DNA of 64,000 nucleotides from Deltaproteobacteria bacterium (GCA_026388415.1 JAPLJV010000044.1:83247-147246); one strand, 5' to 3'. Counted from the stretch's first letter, positions 48,367-57,715 are shown. The notes: generated by a model not told the origin, from the letters alone. Numbers and translations: made by a program.

Positions 48367-48720
48367 ATGAAAAGGTCGACTTTATTAGTAGTTCCTTTCC
48401 TTATTGTGGTTTTGGCTGTGGGTGGCGCTTTTGCCGCCAGTGCAGATGACATAACAAAAGGCAAGGGGCCTGGCACAATGATGGACAAGAAACCCGGACC
48501 CGGTGATTTAAACAAGAAACCTGGACCCGGCGATTTAAACAAGAAACCCGGACCCGGTGATTTAAACAAGAAACCCGGGCCCGGTGATTTAAACAAGAAA
48601 CCTGGACCCGGCGATTTAAACAAGAAACCTGGACCCGGTGAGTTAAACAAGAAACCTGGACCCGGTGATTTAAACAAGAAACCCGGACCTAGCGGCGACA
48701 AGGACAAATGCAAGCCTTAA
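48367..48720 (+). CDS. Exported tandem-repeat protein (KKPGPGDLN), 117 aa
   Basis: A clear signal peptide (about 1-23, cut after AFA), then a short linker and seven perfect or near-perfect copies of KKPGPGDLN, ending KKPGPSGDKDKCKP. It is Pro/Gly/Lys-rich, very low complexity, with one terminal Cys. I know no such family; possible roles are a structural, adhesive or mineral- or cell-wall-interacting exported peptide. TAAGGAGG precedes ATG 48367 and a strong terminator follows, so it is a one-gene transcription unit. Confidence 0.75.
   Translation: MKRSTLLVVPFLIVVLAVGGAFAASADDITKGKGPGTMMDKKPGPGDLNKKPGPGDLNKKPGPGDLNKKPGPGDLNKKPGPGDLNKKPGPGELNKKPGPGDLNKKPGPSGDKDKCKP
48487..48675 (+). repeat. 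Seven 27-bp tandem units inside the KKPGPGDLN gene
   Basis: Each unit encodes nine residues. Copies differ mainly at third positions (CCC/CCT, GGT/GGC) and one D to E change in the sixth, so the array is young and likely variable in copy number. Confidence 0.95.
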
Positions 48721-48777
48721 TAACAAGCAATTTCACTTTACGAAGGCCGACCGCCTCTTGAGGTTTGTTTTCAGTAG

Positions 48778-48820
48778 AAAAGAAGGTGGGACTTCCCTGT
48801 TGCCACCTTCTTTTCTTTTT
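48778..48820 (+). terminator. Strong intrinsic terminator
   Basis: AAAAGAAGGTGG (48778-48789) pairs perfectly with CCACCTTCTTTT (48803-48814), followed by a T-rich tail to 48820. It ends the repeat-protein gene. Confidence 0.9.
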
Positions 48821-48848
48821 ATTGCCATCTTTTCTACGTTATCATCAT

Positions 48849-49052
48849 ATGCTTTCATCTATAAGTCCAAGTCGCAATGACGTGACGGAGCATAGGGAAA
48901 CAAAGGTTGCAGCGGCACTTTTGTTCGGAGTTTGTTTCTTTTTAACTCTCTTGCCCCCTGTATATGCGTGGGATAAATCAACTGCTTTCAAGGAGACTCC
49001 GCCGGGCACAGAAATTCGATCTCAAGGTGGCCGAATACAAGTTTATTCCTAA
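48849..49052 (+). pseudogene. Signal-peptide segment of the TolC-like gene in another frame
   Basis: In this frame (ATG 48849 or GTG 48882) a typical signal peptide is encoded (KVAAALLFGVCFFLTLLPPV then YAWDKSTAF), running into nonsense after about 49000 and stopping at 49052. The matching mature TolC sequence continues in another frame (ALRRAQKFDL-like). One inserted base or two lost bases near GGAGACTCC at 48994-49004 would restore a single frame. Confidence 0.7.
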
Positions 49053-50325
49053 GGTGATGCTCGATTCGACAGCACAGAGAAACTCTTCATCGGTAACGGG
49101 TGATGACCCTCGCCTTACCACGGGGTCCTTCGTATCAGACAATGCAACTTTCTCCGCCACAGTGACCCAGCAACTGCCTACCGGGGGACGTCTGGACCTA
49201 ACGGCGGCTCATTATTTAGACAGCGCACATACAACCGGATTGCAGCGTGCAGATTCATACGGTCTCTTCCTGACGCAGCCGCTCCTGAAAGGAGGCGGAA
49301 TGGAAGTGGGAACTGCCTCAATAAAGAACGCACGGTTTACTGACAGTGTGAACCAATTATACTTAAAAACAACGCTTATGGACACGGTTAGTTCGGTCAT
49401 TTATGCCTATTGGTACTTCCTGCAAACGGTAAAGCAGATCGAAATCAGCAGGCAATCCCTGGAAAGAGCCAAAGAAAGCATGGCCGTGACGCGGGAACTC
49501 ATTACCGCGGGCCGGATGTCGGAGATGGAGATAGTTCAGAATGAGGCAGACATAGCCAATAGGGAGATAAGCCTTCTCTCTTCAGAAAATAATGCCGATG
49601 CCGCACGGATAGCACTGCTGAAGCTTTTTGACCTGGGAAGGAACACCCCACTTGTCCCCACGGAGCCGCTTACCGTGGAATCCGCCCTCCCCACCTACGA
49701 AGAGTGCCGTCAACAGGCTTTTGTCAACCGGACCGATTACCTTATCGCCGCCCTCAATGTGGATATTGCCAAGACAAACGTCACTGTAGCACAGAATAAC
49801 AGGCTGTGGGATTTGTCGCTCATCGGCGGTGTGGAGAAGAGTCCGGTGACTGCCTGGGAACAGCCGCGATTCGAAGGGACCACCGACAATTGGAATACCG
49901 GCATTCGCCTGTCCATACCATTGGGGGACTTGACCCCTCAACAAGGCTACGTTGCCGCAAAGGTCGGTCTTGACAAAGCTGAGGTGGCCTTTGCCAAGGT
50001 GAAGGATACCGTGGAACTCGAACTTAGAGATACCCTGAGGGAGGCAGAAATGAAACTGAGGCAAGTGAAGCTGGCACAGGAGTCACGCAAACTTTACGAG
50101 CGAAAGCTGGACGTGGAAAAGGAGAAACTCCGGGCAGGACGCTCGACAAACTTTCAAGTAGTGTCTTCCCAAAACGACCTCTTTTTTGCCCGGAATTATG
50201 AACTCACCTCGATCATCAGCTATGTTACCGCACGCACCGCTCTGGACAGGGTTTTGGGCGTCACCCTTGAAAAGTGGGGAATAAAGGTAGCCGATCGTTC
50301 GGGAGATGAGAAATATTATAAATAG
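48964..50325 (+). CDS. TolC-family outer membrane efflux protein (N-terminus out of frame)
   Basis: An outer-membrane factor for an efflux pump. The body is a regular TolC with two OEP repeats: FDLKVAEYKFIPKVMLDSTA, later WDLSLIGGVEK, VGLDKAEVAFAKVKDTVELE and AGRSTNFQVVSSQNDL. From ATG 48964 it lacks a signal peptide, which sits just upstream in a different frame, so as sequenced the gene could not be exported. It heads the operon with the GAF-MacA fusion, ATPase and permease. Confidence 0.8.
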   Translation: MRGINQLLSRRLRRAQKFDLKVAEYKFIPKVMLDSTAQRNSSSVTGDDPRLTTGSFVSDNATFSATVTQQLPTGGRLDLTAAHYLDSAHTTGLQRADSYGLFLTQPLLKGGGMEVGTASIKNARFTDSVNQLYLKTTLMDTVSSVIYAYWYFLQTVKQIEISRQSLERAKESMAVTRELITAGRMSEMEIVQNEADIANREISLLSSENNADAARIALLKLFDLGRNTPLVPTEPLTVESALPTYEECRQQAFVNRTDYLIAALNVDIAKTNVTVAQNNRLWDLSLIGGVEKSPVTAWEQPRFEGTTDNWNTGIRLSIPLGDLTPQQGYVAAKVGLDKAEVAFAKVKDTVELELRDTLREAEMKLRQVKLAQESRKLYERKLDVEKEKLRAGRSTNFQVVSSQNDLFFARNYELTSIISYVTARTALDRVLGVTLEKWGIKVADRSGDEKYYK

Positions 50326-50397
50326 TGTGGTAGAATTTACAGAAGCCCTTACGGCAAGTTAAAGACGGACCCATTTCCCGGGTCGGAAGGCAATAAG

Positions 50398-52425
50398 ATG
50401 ACATCGCCTTTTTCCTCCCCTGCGGACGGCAAGATTCAAAAACTGGAGCAGATCGCCAGGATTGGCGTTGCCCTTTCTGCGGAAAAAGACAACGCACGGC
50501 TCCTGGAAATGATTATCGATGCAGCCAGAGCCATAGCCAATGCCGATGCCGGGACGCTTTATATTTTGGATAGTGACGCAAAGAACCTCCGTTTCGAGGT
50601 TATTCAAAATGATACCCTGAAGATCAGGATCAACGGCAGCGATAAATCCGGCAGCAACCTGCCTCCTCCAGTGCCTCTCTACTTGGAAGATCAGCCCAAC
50701 ATGGACAATGTTTCTTCCTATGCAGCCCTCACAGGTTCTCCGGTGAAAATTCCCGATGTTTATTGCGCCGAGGACTTCAATTTTTCTGGGCCTAAAAGCT
50801 ACGACGCTCTCACCGGCTATCGAACCCAGTCCATGCTAGTCATCCCCATGACTAATCACGATAACAAAGTAATCGGGGTTGTACAGCTTATCAATGCCAA
50901 AGATCCGGCCACCTCCGCGGTAGTGTCCTTTTCGGAGGAACAGGCGGGCTATATTTCATCCTTGGCGTCCCAGGCGGCTGTGGCCCTGTCCAATACCCAA
51001 TATATTCAGCAGCTCGTGACCAACATTGATGAGATCCGTTTGCTTCAGGAGTCGGATAGGGAATTGAGCCACAAGCTCCGCGATGCCTATCTCAAAACGG
51101 AGGAATCCAACAGAGAACTCCAAGCCGCCCTTAAGAAGGTCCAACTGATCCGTATTGCCGCAACGGGACTCATCTTGCTGCTTTTCATCGTTCTGGGCTT
51201 TTTTTTGTGGAACAGGTCACTCCTCCCCGAAAGAAAAAAGGTTCCGGCCATGGCGGAGCAGCGGGAGACCGCTGGTCGTATCTTCCGGGTCCAACCGGGA
51301 AAGGTCACCTCCGCCATCTACCTGACGGGAACCCTTGAGCCGCTGAGTGTGGTTAATCTTACCTCCTCCCTCAACGGGAAAGTGGAAGATATTTTTTTCC
51401 GTTATGGAGAGATCGTCTCTGCAGGCCAGGTATTGCTTAAGCTCGTCACATCCCAGGTAGAGGTTAGTGTTCGCGAGGCCAAGGCCGTCTACATTAAGGC
51501 GCTGGAACGCTTTAACCAAGTTGAAAAATGGGAAGAGAGTGAAGAAGTAACACGTGCGCGCCGCTCCCTTTCCAAAACTAAACTTACCTTGGATTCTCAG
51601 AAGCAGACGATGGATGAGACGGAACGGCTCTTTAAAAAGGGGCTGGTAGCCTCCAGCGAGTTTGAGTGGGCAAAGCAGCAGTACCAAGGTCAGTTGTTGG
51701 ATTATCAGAACGTCCAGGATGAGTATAAGGCAACGCTAGCCAAAGGAACCGGCGAAAATAAGCAGATCATCCGTTTTGAGATGGAAAACGCCCGTACACG
51801 TCTGAGGGATTTGGAGCAACAGTTGGCGGCTTCCACGGTGAAGGCACCGATGCCGGGGGTCATCATGCTGCCGGGATCCGCCCTTGAGGCACGAGATGCC
51901 CCGCGCTTGGAGAAAGGGAGCATCTTACAAGAAGGAGGCATCGTCCTTTCCATAGGTGACTTATCGGGCTTTTCGGTCAAGGCGAAGGTCGACGAAGTGG
52001 ATATCACAAAAATCAAGGTGGGCCAGAAGGTCAACGTCACGGGCGATGCCTTCCCCGACGTAACCCTTCACGGTAAAATTCGCAATATTTCTTCCCAGGG
52101 CAATGTTGCTCAGGGGACCGGCGTTCCTTCCTTCGAACTGAAAGTGATTATCGATGAAATACCTCCCGCCATTAAAAAAATCATCTACATAGGTATGTCG
52201 GCAAACATGGAGGTGCTGACCTACGAGCGGGCCGATGCTTTGACGGTGCCGGTGGTAGCGGTGGGTACCGAGGGTGATAGACCTTTTGTTCGCCGCCTGA
52301 ATAAGGACGAGAAGGGCAATCAAGCGGTGGAGAAGGTGGGGGTCCAAACCGGTTACACCACCTATGACCAGGTAGAAATCCTGGACGGACTCCATGCCGG
52401 GGACGAAGTTCTGGTGGGTCAATGA
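50398..52425 (+). CDS. GAF domain fused to a MacA/HlyD-type membrane fusion protein, 675 aa
   Basis: Residues 30-200 are a GAF domain (MIIDAARAIANADAGTLYIL, GYRTQSMLVIPMTNHDNKVI, GVVQLINAKDP). A coiled coil (205-250) leads to one membrane helix (about 252-271), then a periplasmic adaptor with beta-barrel and lipoyl pieces (LEPLSVVNLTSSLNGKVEDI), a long hairpin coiled coil (about 370-480) and MacA-like end (VPVVAVGTEGDRPFVRRLN). The adaptor links an ABC MacB-type exporter to TolC. The cytoplasmic GAF domain is unusual and suggests ligand control of export. GGAAGGCAATAAG precedes ATG 50398. Confidence 0.88.
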   Translation: MTSPFSSPADGKIQKLEQIARIGVALSAEKDNARLLEMIIDAARAIANADAGTLYILDSDAKNLRFEVIQNDTLKIRINGSDKSGSNLPPPVPLYLEDQPNMDNVSSYAALTGSPVKIPDVYCAEDFNFSGPKSYDALTGYRTQSMLVIPMTNHDNKVIGVVQLINAKDPATSAVVSFSEEQAGYISSLASQAAVALSNTQYIQQLVTNIDEIRLLQESDRELSHKLRDAYLKTEESNRELQAALKKVQLIRIAATGLILLLFIVLGFFLWNRSLLPERKKVPAMAEQRETAGRIFRVQPGKVTSAIYLTGTLEPLSVVNLTSSLNGKVEDIFFRYGEIVSAGQVLLKLVTSQVEVSVREAKAVYIKALERFNQVEKWEESEEVTRARRSLSKTKLTLDSQKQTMDETERLFKKGLVASSEFEWAKQQYQGQLLDYQNVQDEYKATLAKGTGENKQIIRFEMENARTRLRDLEQQLAASTVKAPMPGVIMLPGSALEARDAPRLEKGSILQEGGIVLSIGDLSGFSVKAKVDEVDITKIKVGQKVNVTGDAFPDVTLHGKIRNISSQGNVAQGTGVPSFELKVIIDEIPPAIKKIIYIGMSANMEVLTYERADALTVPVVAVGTEGDRPFVRRLNKDEKGNQAVEKVGVQTGYTTYDQVEILDGLHAGDEVLVGQ

Positions 52426-52428
52426 GGT

Positions 52429-53094
52429 ATGATTAAGCTGAACAGTATAAGGAAAAGCTATTGCGTGGGCTCCACGGAAATTGAGGTGCTTAAGGGCGTG
52501 GACCTGGACGTGGCGGACGGAGACTTTCTCGTTTTAACGGGGGGGTCAGGATGTGGAAAAACTACGCTGATGAATATCATCGGTCTTCTCGACAAGCCGA
52601 CCGCGGGCGACTACGTTATCGGGGCAGAGAAGGTCACCTATGAAGACGACGATACCCTCTCCGAACTCAGAAACAGAAAGATAGGCTTTGTTTTCCAGCA
52701 TTACAATCTCCTTCCACGACTTACCGTCTTGGAGAATATCGGTATACCTCTTCGCTACAGGGGTATCGCAAAGGAGGGGGTTCAGTGCCGTGCTTGGGAA
52801 CTTCTGAAAAAAGTGGGACTGGAGGAGATTGCCTACAGAAGACCTTCCGAACTATCCGGTGGACAGCAGCAGAGGGTGTCTCTGGCCCGCGCGCTGGTGG
52901 GCACCCCTGACCTCCTCCTGGCGGACGAACCGACAGGTGCTCTGGATGCCCTGGCAGAAAATCTCGTTCTAGACCTCTTTTCGACCTTACACGATGAAGG
53001 TCTTACAATTGTCCTTATAACCCACAGCCCCGTCGTAGCGGAGAGAAGTAAACGTCACATGATACTGCGGGATGGAGTGATTACGGAACCATGA
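52429..53094 (+). CDS. MacB/LolD-type ABC ATPase, 221 aa
   Basis: Walker A GGSGCGKTTLMNI, signature LSGGQQQRVSLARALV, Walker B LLLADEPTGALD and the H-loop THSPVVA are intact. It belongs to the MacB/LolD export class, here separate from its permease rather than fused as in E. coli MacB. Starts three bases after the GAF-MacA gene and overlaps the permease start (ATGATAG). Confidence 0.95.
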   Translation: MIKLNSIRKSYCVGSTEIEVLKGVDLDVADGDFLVLTGGSGCGKTTLMNIIGLLDKPTAGDYVIGAEKVTYEDDDTLSELRNRKIGFVFQHYNLLPRLTVLENIGIPLRYRGIAKEGVQCRAWELLKKVGLEEIAYRRPSELSGGQQQRVSLARALVGTPDLLLADEPTGALDALAENLVLDLFSTLHDEGLTIVLITHSPVVAERSKRHMILRDGVITEP

Positions 53095-54284
53095 TAGGCG
53101 CTGACCTTACCGAAGTGCTGCGAAACTTGTGGGTGTCGAAACAGAGAACGCTCATAGTACTTACCGGCATTGTTGTGGGTATCGGTGCCGTCATTGCGAT
53201 GATTTCTTTAGGGGTCATGGCTCAGGATGAGGCCCGCAGACAGTTCGCCAATGTCGGCACCGATATCGTCACAATTCGCAATGACCCATCCGGCGTGGCC
53301 CAGGGCAGCAGGCCAAACTTTTCTCGTCAGCTCAAGGAGCTTTTGGACATTCCTGTTTTTTGTCCAACGGTAGGCACTGTGGCACCTTCTGTGAGTCCAT
53401 TGGTTGATGTATCCTACGGAGGGAAGAAAATGAGCGGTGCGTTTGCTCTCGGTATCACCAATGCCTTCCTCAGCCTCCAGCAACTCAGAATACAGGAGGG
53501 AAGATTTCTGACCAATATAGATGAGAAGAGTCATTTCTGTGTAGTGGGGGAGGGAGTAGCCAAAAAAATGATGCAAATCAGAAGGCAAGGGCTTCTGGGC
53601 GAGAGGATAAGGGTAGGAACCGGCATTTGCTCTGTAGCAGGTGTTGTGGCACCGGCGCAGAAAGGCTTCATGCGGGACATAGATGTCAACATGGCGGTAT
53701 ATATCCCCTTTGTAACTGCCCAGAGGATGACGGGTGATGTTCTGACGGCTACCACTACCGCTCAAGTAAAACAGGGCATCGACAACAATGTGGCCATGGA
53801 ACAGATAGGAGATTACTTCGGCAAGCATACCCGGGTGAAGAGTTATAAAATCACCAGCCCGGAGGAAATGGTGGCTCAGATGGAACGCCAAATGCGCCTC
53901 TATACGCTGCTTCTCAGCGCCGTGGGGAGCATCGCTCTCATCATGGGAGGTGTCGGAATTATGAACGTAATGATCTCTTCAGTCATGGAAAGAAGACGCG
54001 AGATCGGCATAAGGCGGGCACTGGGAGCGAAGAGAAGGGATATCAGAAACCAGTTTCTCTTGGAAGCGTTCATCCTCTCTCTCATCGGCGGCATTTTTGG
54101 CATCTTGCTTGGCGAAGGCGCCTCATTTATAATTGCTCACTTTACCGGCTGGCACTTCGTCTTTTCTCCACTCGCCCTCGTGGGTGGATTGGGGATTTCC
54201 ATATCTCTTGGTCTCGTTTTCGGTCTTTACCCCGCCCATCAGGCTTCCAAGCTTGATCCCATCCTTACTCTCCATAAAGAGTAA
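53091..54284 (+). CDS. MacB-like ABC permease (FtsX/MacB_PCD), 397 aa
   Basis: An N-terminal membrane helix (about 15-45), a periplasmic MacB core domain (about 50-265) and three C-terminal helices with the FtsX motif ERRREIGIRRALGAKRRDI. Together with the ATPase and GAF-MacA protein it forms a tripartite macrolide/peptide-type exporter. Last gene of the operon; no clear terminator is seen. Confidence 0.93.
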   Translation: MIGADLTEVLRNLWVSKQRTLIVLTGIVVGIGAVIAMISLGVMAQDEARRQFANVGTDIVTIRNDPSGVAQGSRPNFSRQLKELLDIPVFCPTVGTVAPSVSPLVDVSYGGKKMSGAFALGITNAFLSLQQLRIQEGRFLTNIDEKSHFCVVGEGVAKKMMQIRRQGLLGERIRVGTGICSVAGVVAPAQKGFMRDIDVNMAVYIPFVTAQRMTGDVLTATTTAQVKQGIDNNVAMEQIGDYFGKHTRVKSYKITSPEEMVAQMERQMRLYTLLLSAVGSIALIMGGVGIMNVMISSVMERRREIGIRRALGAKRRDIRNQFLLEAFILSLIGGIFGILLGEGASFIIAHFTGWHFVFSPLALVGGLGISISLGLVFGLYPAHQASKLDPILTLHKE

Positions 54285-54758
54285 GATATTCTCCCGGGAC
54301 GCAATACAGTGAAATTCACCCAAAGTGATGAGCAATACTGATTCACTTGGATACCGAATATAGGAGACTGTTATTGACAGGGCAGATGCTTATACGCGAA
54401 AATAAAAGTTTTCGCCGGTTTATGTTGGTTTCAAACACTGATTTCCAAATGAAAGGTTGCATTGAGTAGAGAAATCAGAAAAGCAAGATTTCAGGAAGAC
54501 TCAAATACCCCTGATCATCGGAAAAAAGCAACCCGGATGATGCCACATTTCATACCGTTATCAGTAAGTTGCTCCTAAAACAGAAAAAGGGGAGGCAGAT
54601 TTTTTCTGATTTTTCGACCTTCACTTGCCCCCGAAATTCCACCCGTCGTGCAATTTTCTTTTCTATCACATCCACAAATTGTGTGTGAACTACCGGTCAA
54701 CTGTCCCCTTTTCTACATCCTTAACCTATGTTAACCTCCAGACAATACATAGCTGCTC
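54285..54758. other. Non-coding or degraded stretch after the efflux operon
   Basis: AT-rich. Short frames (for example from 54454, reading SREIRKARFQEDSN) look partly protein-like but have no start or family I can name. It may hold remnants of a lost gene. Confidence 0.3.
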
Positions 54759-54950
54759 TTATTCTTTTTTATCTCCGCAGGTAGAAAATCCAAAAGGCAG
54801 ATATACTGGACACCATCTAATAAAACCGGTCACAATAAGAACAACGCCAACAGCGCCCCACCAGCTTTGGAAATAGACACCCACCAGGATAATAATGACC
54901 CCCAATATGATCCTAAACATTTTATCGGTCTTACCAACGTTGCATTTCAT
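54759..54950 (-). CDS. DUF2892 small membrane protein, 63 aa
   Basis: MKCNVGKTDKMFRIILG is the family's N-terminus and FIRWCPVYLPFGFSTC its C-terminus, around two membrane helices. This is the YgaP-like inner-membrane fold often fused to rhodanese elsewhere, here alone. ATG 54950 has an AAGGGGGGA ribosome site. Confidence 0.85.
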   Translation of the reverse strand: MKCNVGKTDKMFRIILGVIIILVGVYFQSWWGAVGVVLIVTGFIRWCPVYLPFGFSTCGDKKE

Positions 54951-55135
54951 AAGTATTCCCCCCTTTCAATGGTTCTATGATACCTCCATATTTCCGGACG
55001 CTCTATTCAGCCTCCCATATTGGCTCTTCTTGTGGGACCCTTTTCTCTTACAATTCTGATCCACGACGTATGAACAATTTCTCCCAGAGTTCCTCCTTTC
55101 TCAGGCAGTATTCCGAGTCGCTTTTGATAGTCTCG

Positions 55136-56152
55136 TTACCTCCAGAATACATCCTCTCTGATTTTGTTTACGTTGGTACATCCGGTAAAGATCATGGCCA
55201 CCTTCAGCTCGTCCCGCATCTGTTCCAAGGTCAGCCGCACACCATCGGCGCCAGCACCAAAGGCACCAATGGTTAGCGGTCTGCCTACGAGGACGGCATG
55301 TGCACCGAGGGCCAGCATCTTGAGCACATCCACTCCCCTACGTACACCTCCATCGACCAGTACTACCATGTCGCGGCGCACAGCCTGTGCTATCTGAGGC
55401 AAAACCTCGGCAGTACCGGGGGTGTGGTCCAGCACCCGCCCACCATGGTTAGAGACTACAATGGCAGCAGCCCCTGCCTCCCGCGCAGCAAAGGCGTCCT
55501 CCACGCACATAATGCCCTTCAGAATCAGCGGCAAGGTCGTGCTTTGCACTAATTCCTTCAGTTGCGATACCGTCTTTGGCTCTACCGGCTGACCAGCCGC
55601 CCGCATGGGCACAATGCCAGCGGCGTCCACATCTACCCCCACAGCGACACAACCTGCAGCCTCAGCCTCGCGGAAATGGGCGATAATGCTGGCCTGGTCA
55701 CGCGGTTTGGTAATGGGAATGCCTACCCCTTCGTTCGCACGGATGACACGCAAACCCGTGGCATAGATGAGGGGATCAGGCGCGTCCCCTGTCATAGCCA
55801 GCGTTCCTGCCTGCCGAGCACCGGTGACAAAGGCCGTAGCCAACTCCTCTTCACTGATGATTTCTTGAAAATTCATTTTGGCGCCTGCCACTGCCGCCCC
55901 CAGTATCGGCATAGAGAGCTTTTGTCCCAGGAGAGTCAGCGCCGTCTCGGGATCGCTGGCCGCGTGGACTATGCGCATTTTGACGCGCAGAGCGGCAAGG
56001 GCATTGTAGTTATTGATGAACGATGCGCCACTTTCGGCACCCCCAATGCCGGGAAATTCACCGGCACAGGCCACGCCGTTGCACTCGCGGCACACACGGC
56101 AAATACCGTTAAAACGTTTCTTAGCTTCTTGACGTATTTCCTTCAGGTTCAT
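55136..56152 (-). CDS. FMN-dependent alpha-hydroxy-acid oxidizing protein (LldD/lactate-oxidase-like)
   Basis: An FMN-barrel enzyme of the lactate dehydrogenase/glycolate oxidase family, 338 aa. It has the active-site strand IVVSNHGGRVLDHTPGTAEV with catalytic His and Arg, and VLVDGGVRRGVDVLKML for FMN phosphate. The N-terminus carries an unusual cysteine cluster CRVCRECNGVACAG that may bind an iron-sulfur centre, as in some anaerobe homologs. It lies beside other 2-hydroxyacid genes. ATG 56152 is chosen; a TTG at 56179 is possible. Confidence 0.85.
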   Translation of the reverse strand: MNLKEIRQEAKKRFNGICRVCRECNGVACAGEFPGIGGAESGASFINNYNALAALRVKMRIVHAASDPETALTLLGQKLSMPILGAAVAGAKMNFQEIISEEELATAFVTGARQAGTLAMTGDAPDPLIYATGLRVIRANEGVGIPITKPRDQASIIAHFREAEAAGCVAVGVDVDAAGIVPMRAAGQPVEPKTVSQLKELVQSTTLPLILKGIMCVEDAFAAREAGAAAIVVSNHGGRVLDHTPGTAEVLPQIAQAVRRDMVVLVDGGVRRGVDVLKMLALGAHAVLVGRPLTIGAFGAGADGVRLTLEQMRDELKVAMIFTGCTNVNKIREDVFWR

Positions 56153-56399
56153 TTCCTGCGCGCCTCTTTTCACGACCAATATTTTTTATCTTTAACAGGT
56201 TGGATTAATGGCAGAAATTTGTCATGCTTTGTTTCAGCTTGTCTGCACATTATCCGAACAGGAAACAGGCTGTCAAGTATTTCCAGCTTTCATCCCGTAA
56301 TTTACGCCGATGGTCAAAGCCCCCACCTTTCGATTGGTTATCAATGGGGCTGAGCTTGATAAAATATCAATGAAGCCACGCATCTAACACCTGATATGG
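56153..56399. other. Intergenic gap upstream of the LldD-like gene
   Basis: Promoter region of the LldD-like gene on the minus strand; no other feature seen. Confidence 0.3.
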
Positions 56400-56905
56400 T
56401 TGTTAGTTGTCAACAAAAAAGTCCTCTCCCTGGTGCTTTAACAAGCGGTTATGCATTGTCCTATTTCCAGAGCATAAGCAGAGGCGGAACCTGATAAGCG
56501 ACGTTTGATCATCCTGATATACGCGGGTTGGATACCGCCAGACCTTTCTTCATCGCGGAGCTGCCTCTGTCTACAAGCAGGAATTCGGCAAGCCTTATCC
56601 CATAGGTGTTACGAGGATTCTCCTCACGTGGTTGCGCCCCTGCTTATGCCTTGGATTTTGTTAATAAGCCATCATACCTCCATTGCAACGGATTGTTATT
56701 TGGAAGCTGTTAACCCAACACTGGTACTTCTTTTGCTATTGCCCACATGAAGGCAGACAGTTCTCTTGCTATTGCCGTCACGGCATTGTTGCGGTTCTTC
56801 CCTCTCGCCACGAGCCGTCTGAATCGGCCACAGAGCCTTACCTGACATTTCCAGGAAATATCCCGTATAACTTGCTGCAATCCTTCCTGGCGTAGCAGGA
56901 GATGA
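56400..56905 (-). mobile_element. 3' remnant of an IS110-family transposase gene and its downstream end
   Basis: On the minus strand a frame from about 56901 to the stop at 56710 reads LLRQEGLQQVIRDISWKCQV, RLCGRFRRLVARGKNRNNAV, TAIARELSAFMWAIAKEVPV, the C-terminus of IS110-type transposases. The bases after it (56400-56700), including GCGATGAAGAAAGGTCTGGC and CAACCCGCGTATATCAG, resemble the non-coding end of such elements as I recall them. The transposase's N-terminal part is absent; the upstream DNA is glcD instead. Left boundary approximate. Confidence 0.65.
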
Positions 56906-57634
56906 CGGCCTCCAGTACTCTGGAGACATTCTCGCCTGCAACGGCCACATCGTCATACACGGCCATGATTGTCTTCCTTGCCGGTGGCGTTAACCTCAGC
57001 TTCAAATTGGCCCTTGTCACCACGCCGAGTGTTCCCTCAGAACTAATGATGATGTGGAGAAGGTCATAACCAATGACATTGTTCAAGGTCTTGCCACCAA
57101 GATTTACAATTTCACCAGTGGGAAGAACCACTTCCATTCCCAAAACGTATTGTTTTGTCACACCGTATTTCAGACAAGAAGGACCACCGGCATTTTCAGC
57201 AATGATGCCTCCGATTGTAGCACCATAAAAACTTTGGGGATCTGGAGAAAAACAAAGCCCTTCTTTCGCCAGTTCGAGAATAAAATCCTGTAGCACAACA
57301 CCGGCTTCCACCGTCGCCATTAGATTCTCTTTATCGATTCTTGCTATTTTGTTCATTTTGGAGAGACAGAGAACGATACCACCATTATGGGGATCGAACC
57401 CCCGCTCACATTCGTACCGCCACCTCTCGGAGTTACAGGTATTTTTTCTCTATTTGCTAATTTCATGACCTCGGAGACTTCTTTCGTATTCTTAGGAAAT
57501 AGAACCAAATCAGGCTGATGGACCCAGGTTGTCGTTCCATCATAGGAATATGCCTTTAAGTCTTCCGGTGATACGAGAATATTTTCTCTGCCAACGATCT
57601 TTTTAACGTCGGCTACTGTCGATTCCTTTATCAT
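56838..57634 (-). pseudogene. glcD-like FAD-linked oxidase, frameshifted and cut at its 3' end
   Basis: The N-terminal piece (57353-57634) reads VADVKKIVGRENILVSPEDL then RGGGTNVSGGSIPIM, the FAD-binding start of GlcD. The next piece (56838-57356) continues in another frame with FYGATIGGIIAENAGGPSCL and GGKTLNNVIGYDLLHIIISS. Restoring one G at the GTGG run near 57384-57388 joins the two. The product then diverges at VLEAVISCYARKDC into IS110 sequence, so the C-terminal half, including most of the cap domain, is lost. Formerly in the LarA operon. Confidence 0.8.
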
Positions 57635-57715
57635 AGAAGGCCTTTCATGACATGATCACTAAGGCTCAATCGATCATTGTGAAGTCGGCACCGCGAGTGT
57701 CTGGTGGCATCTCTT

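Noticed and set aside
48487..48675. Possible CRISPR-like direct repeats
   Set aside because: Units are 27 bp without spacers and encode an in-frame KKPGPGDLN array; it is coding sequence.
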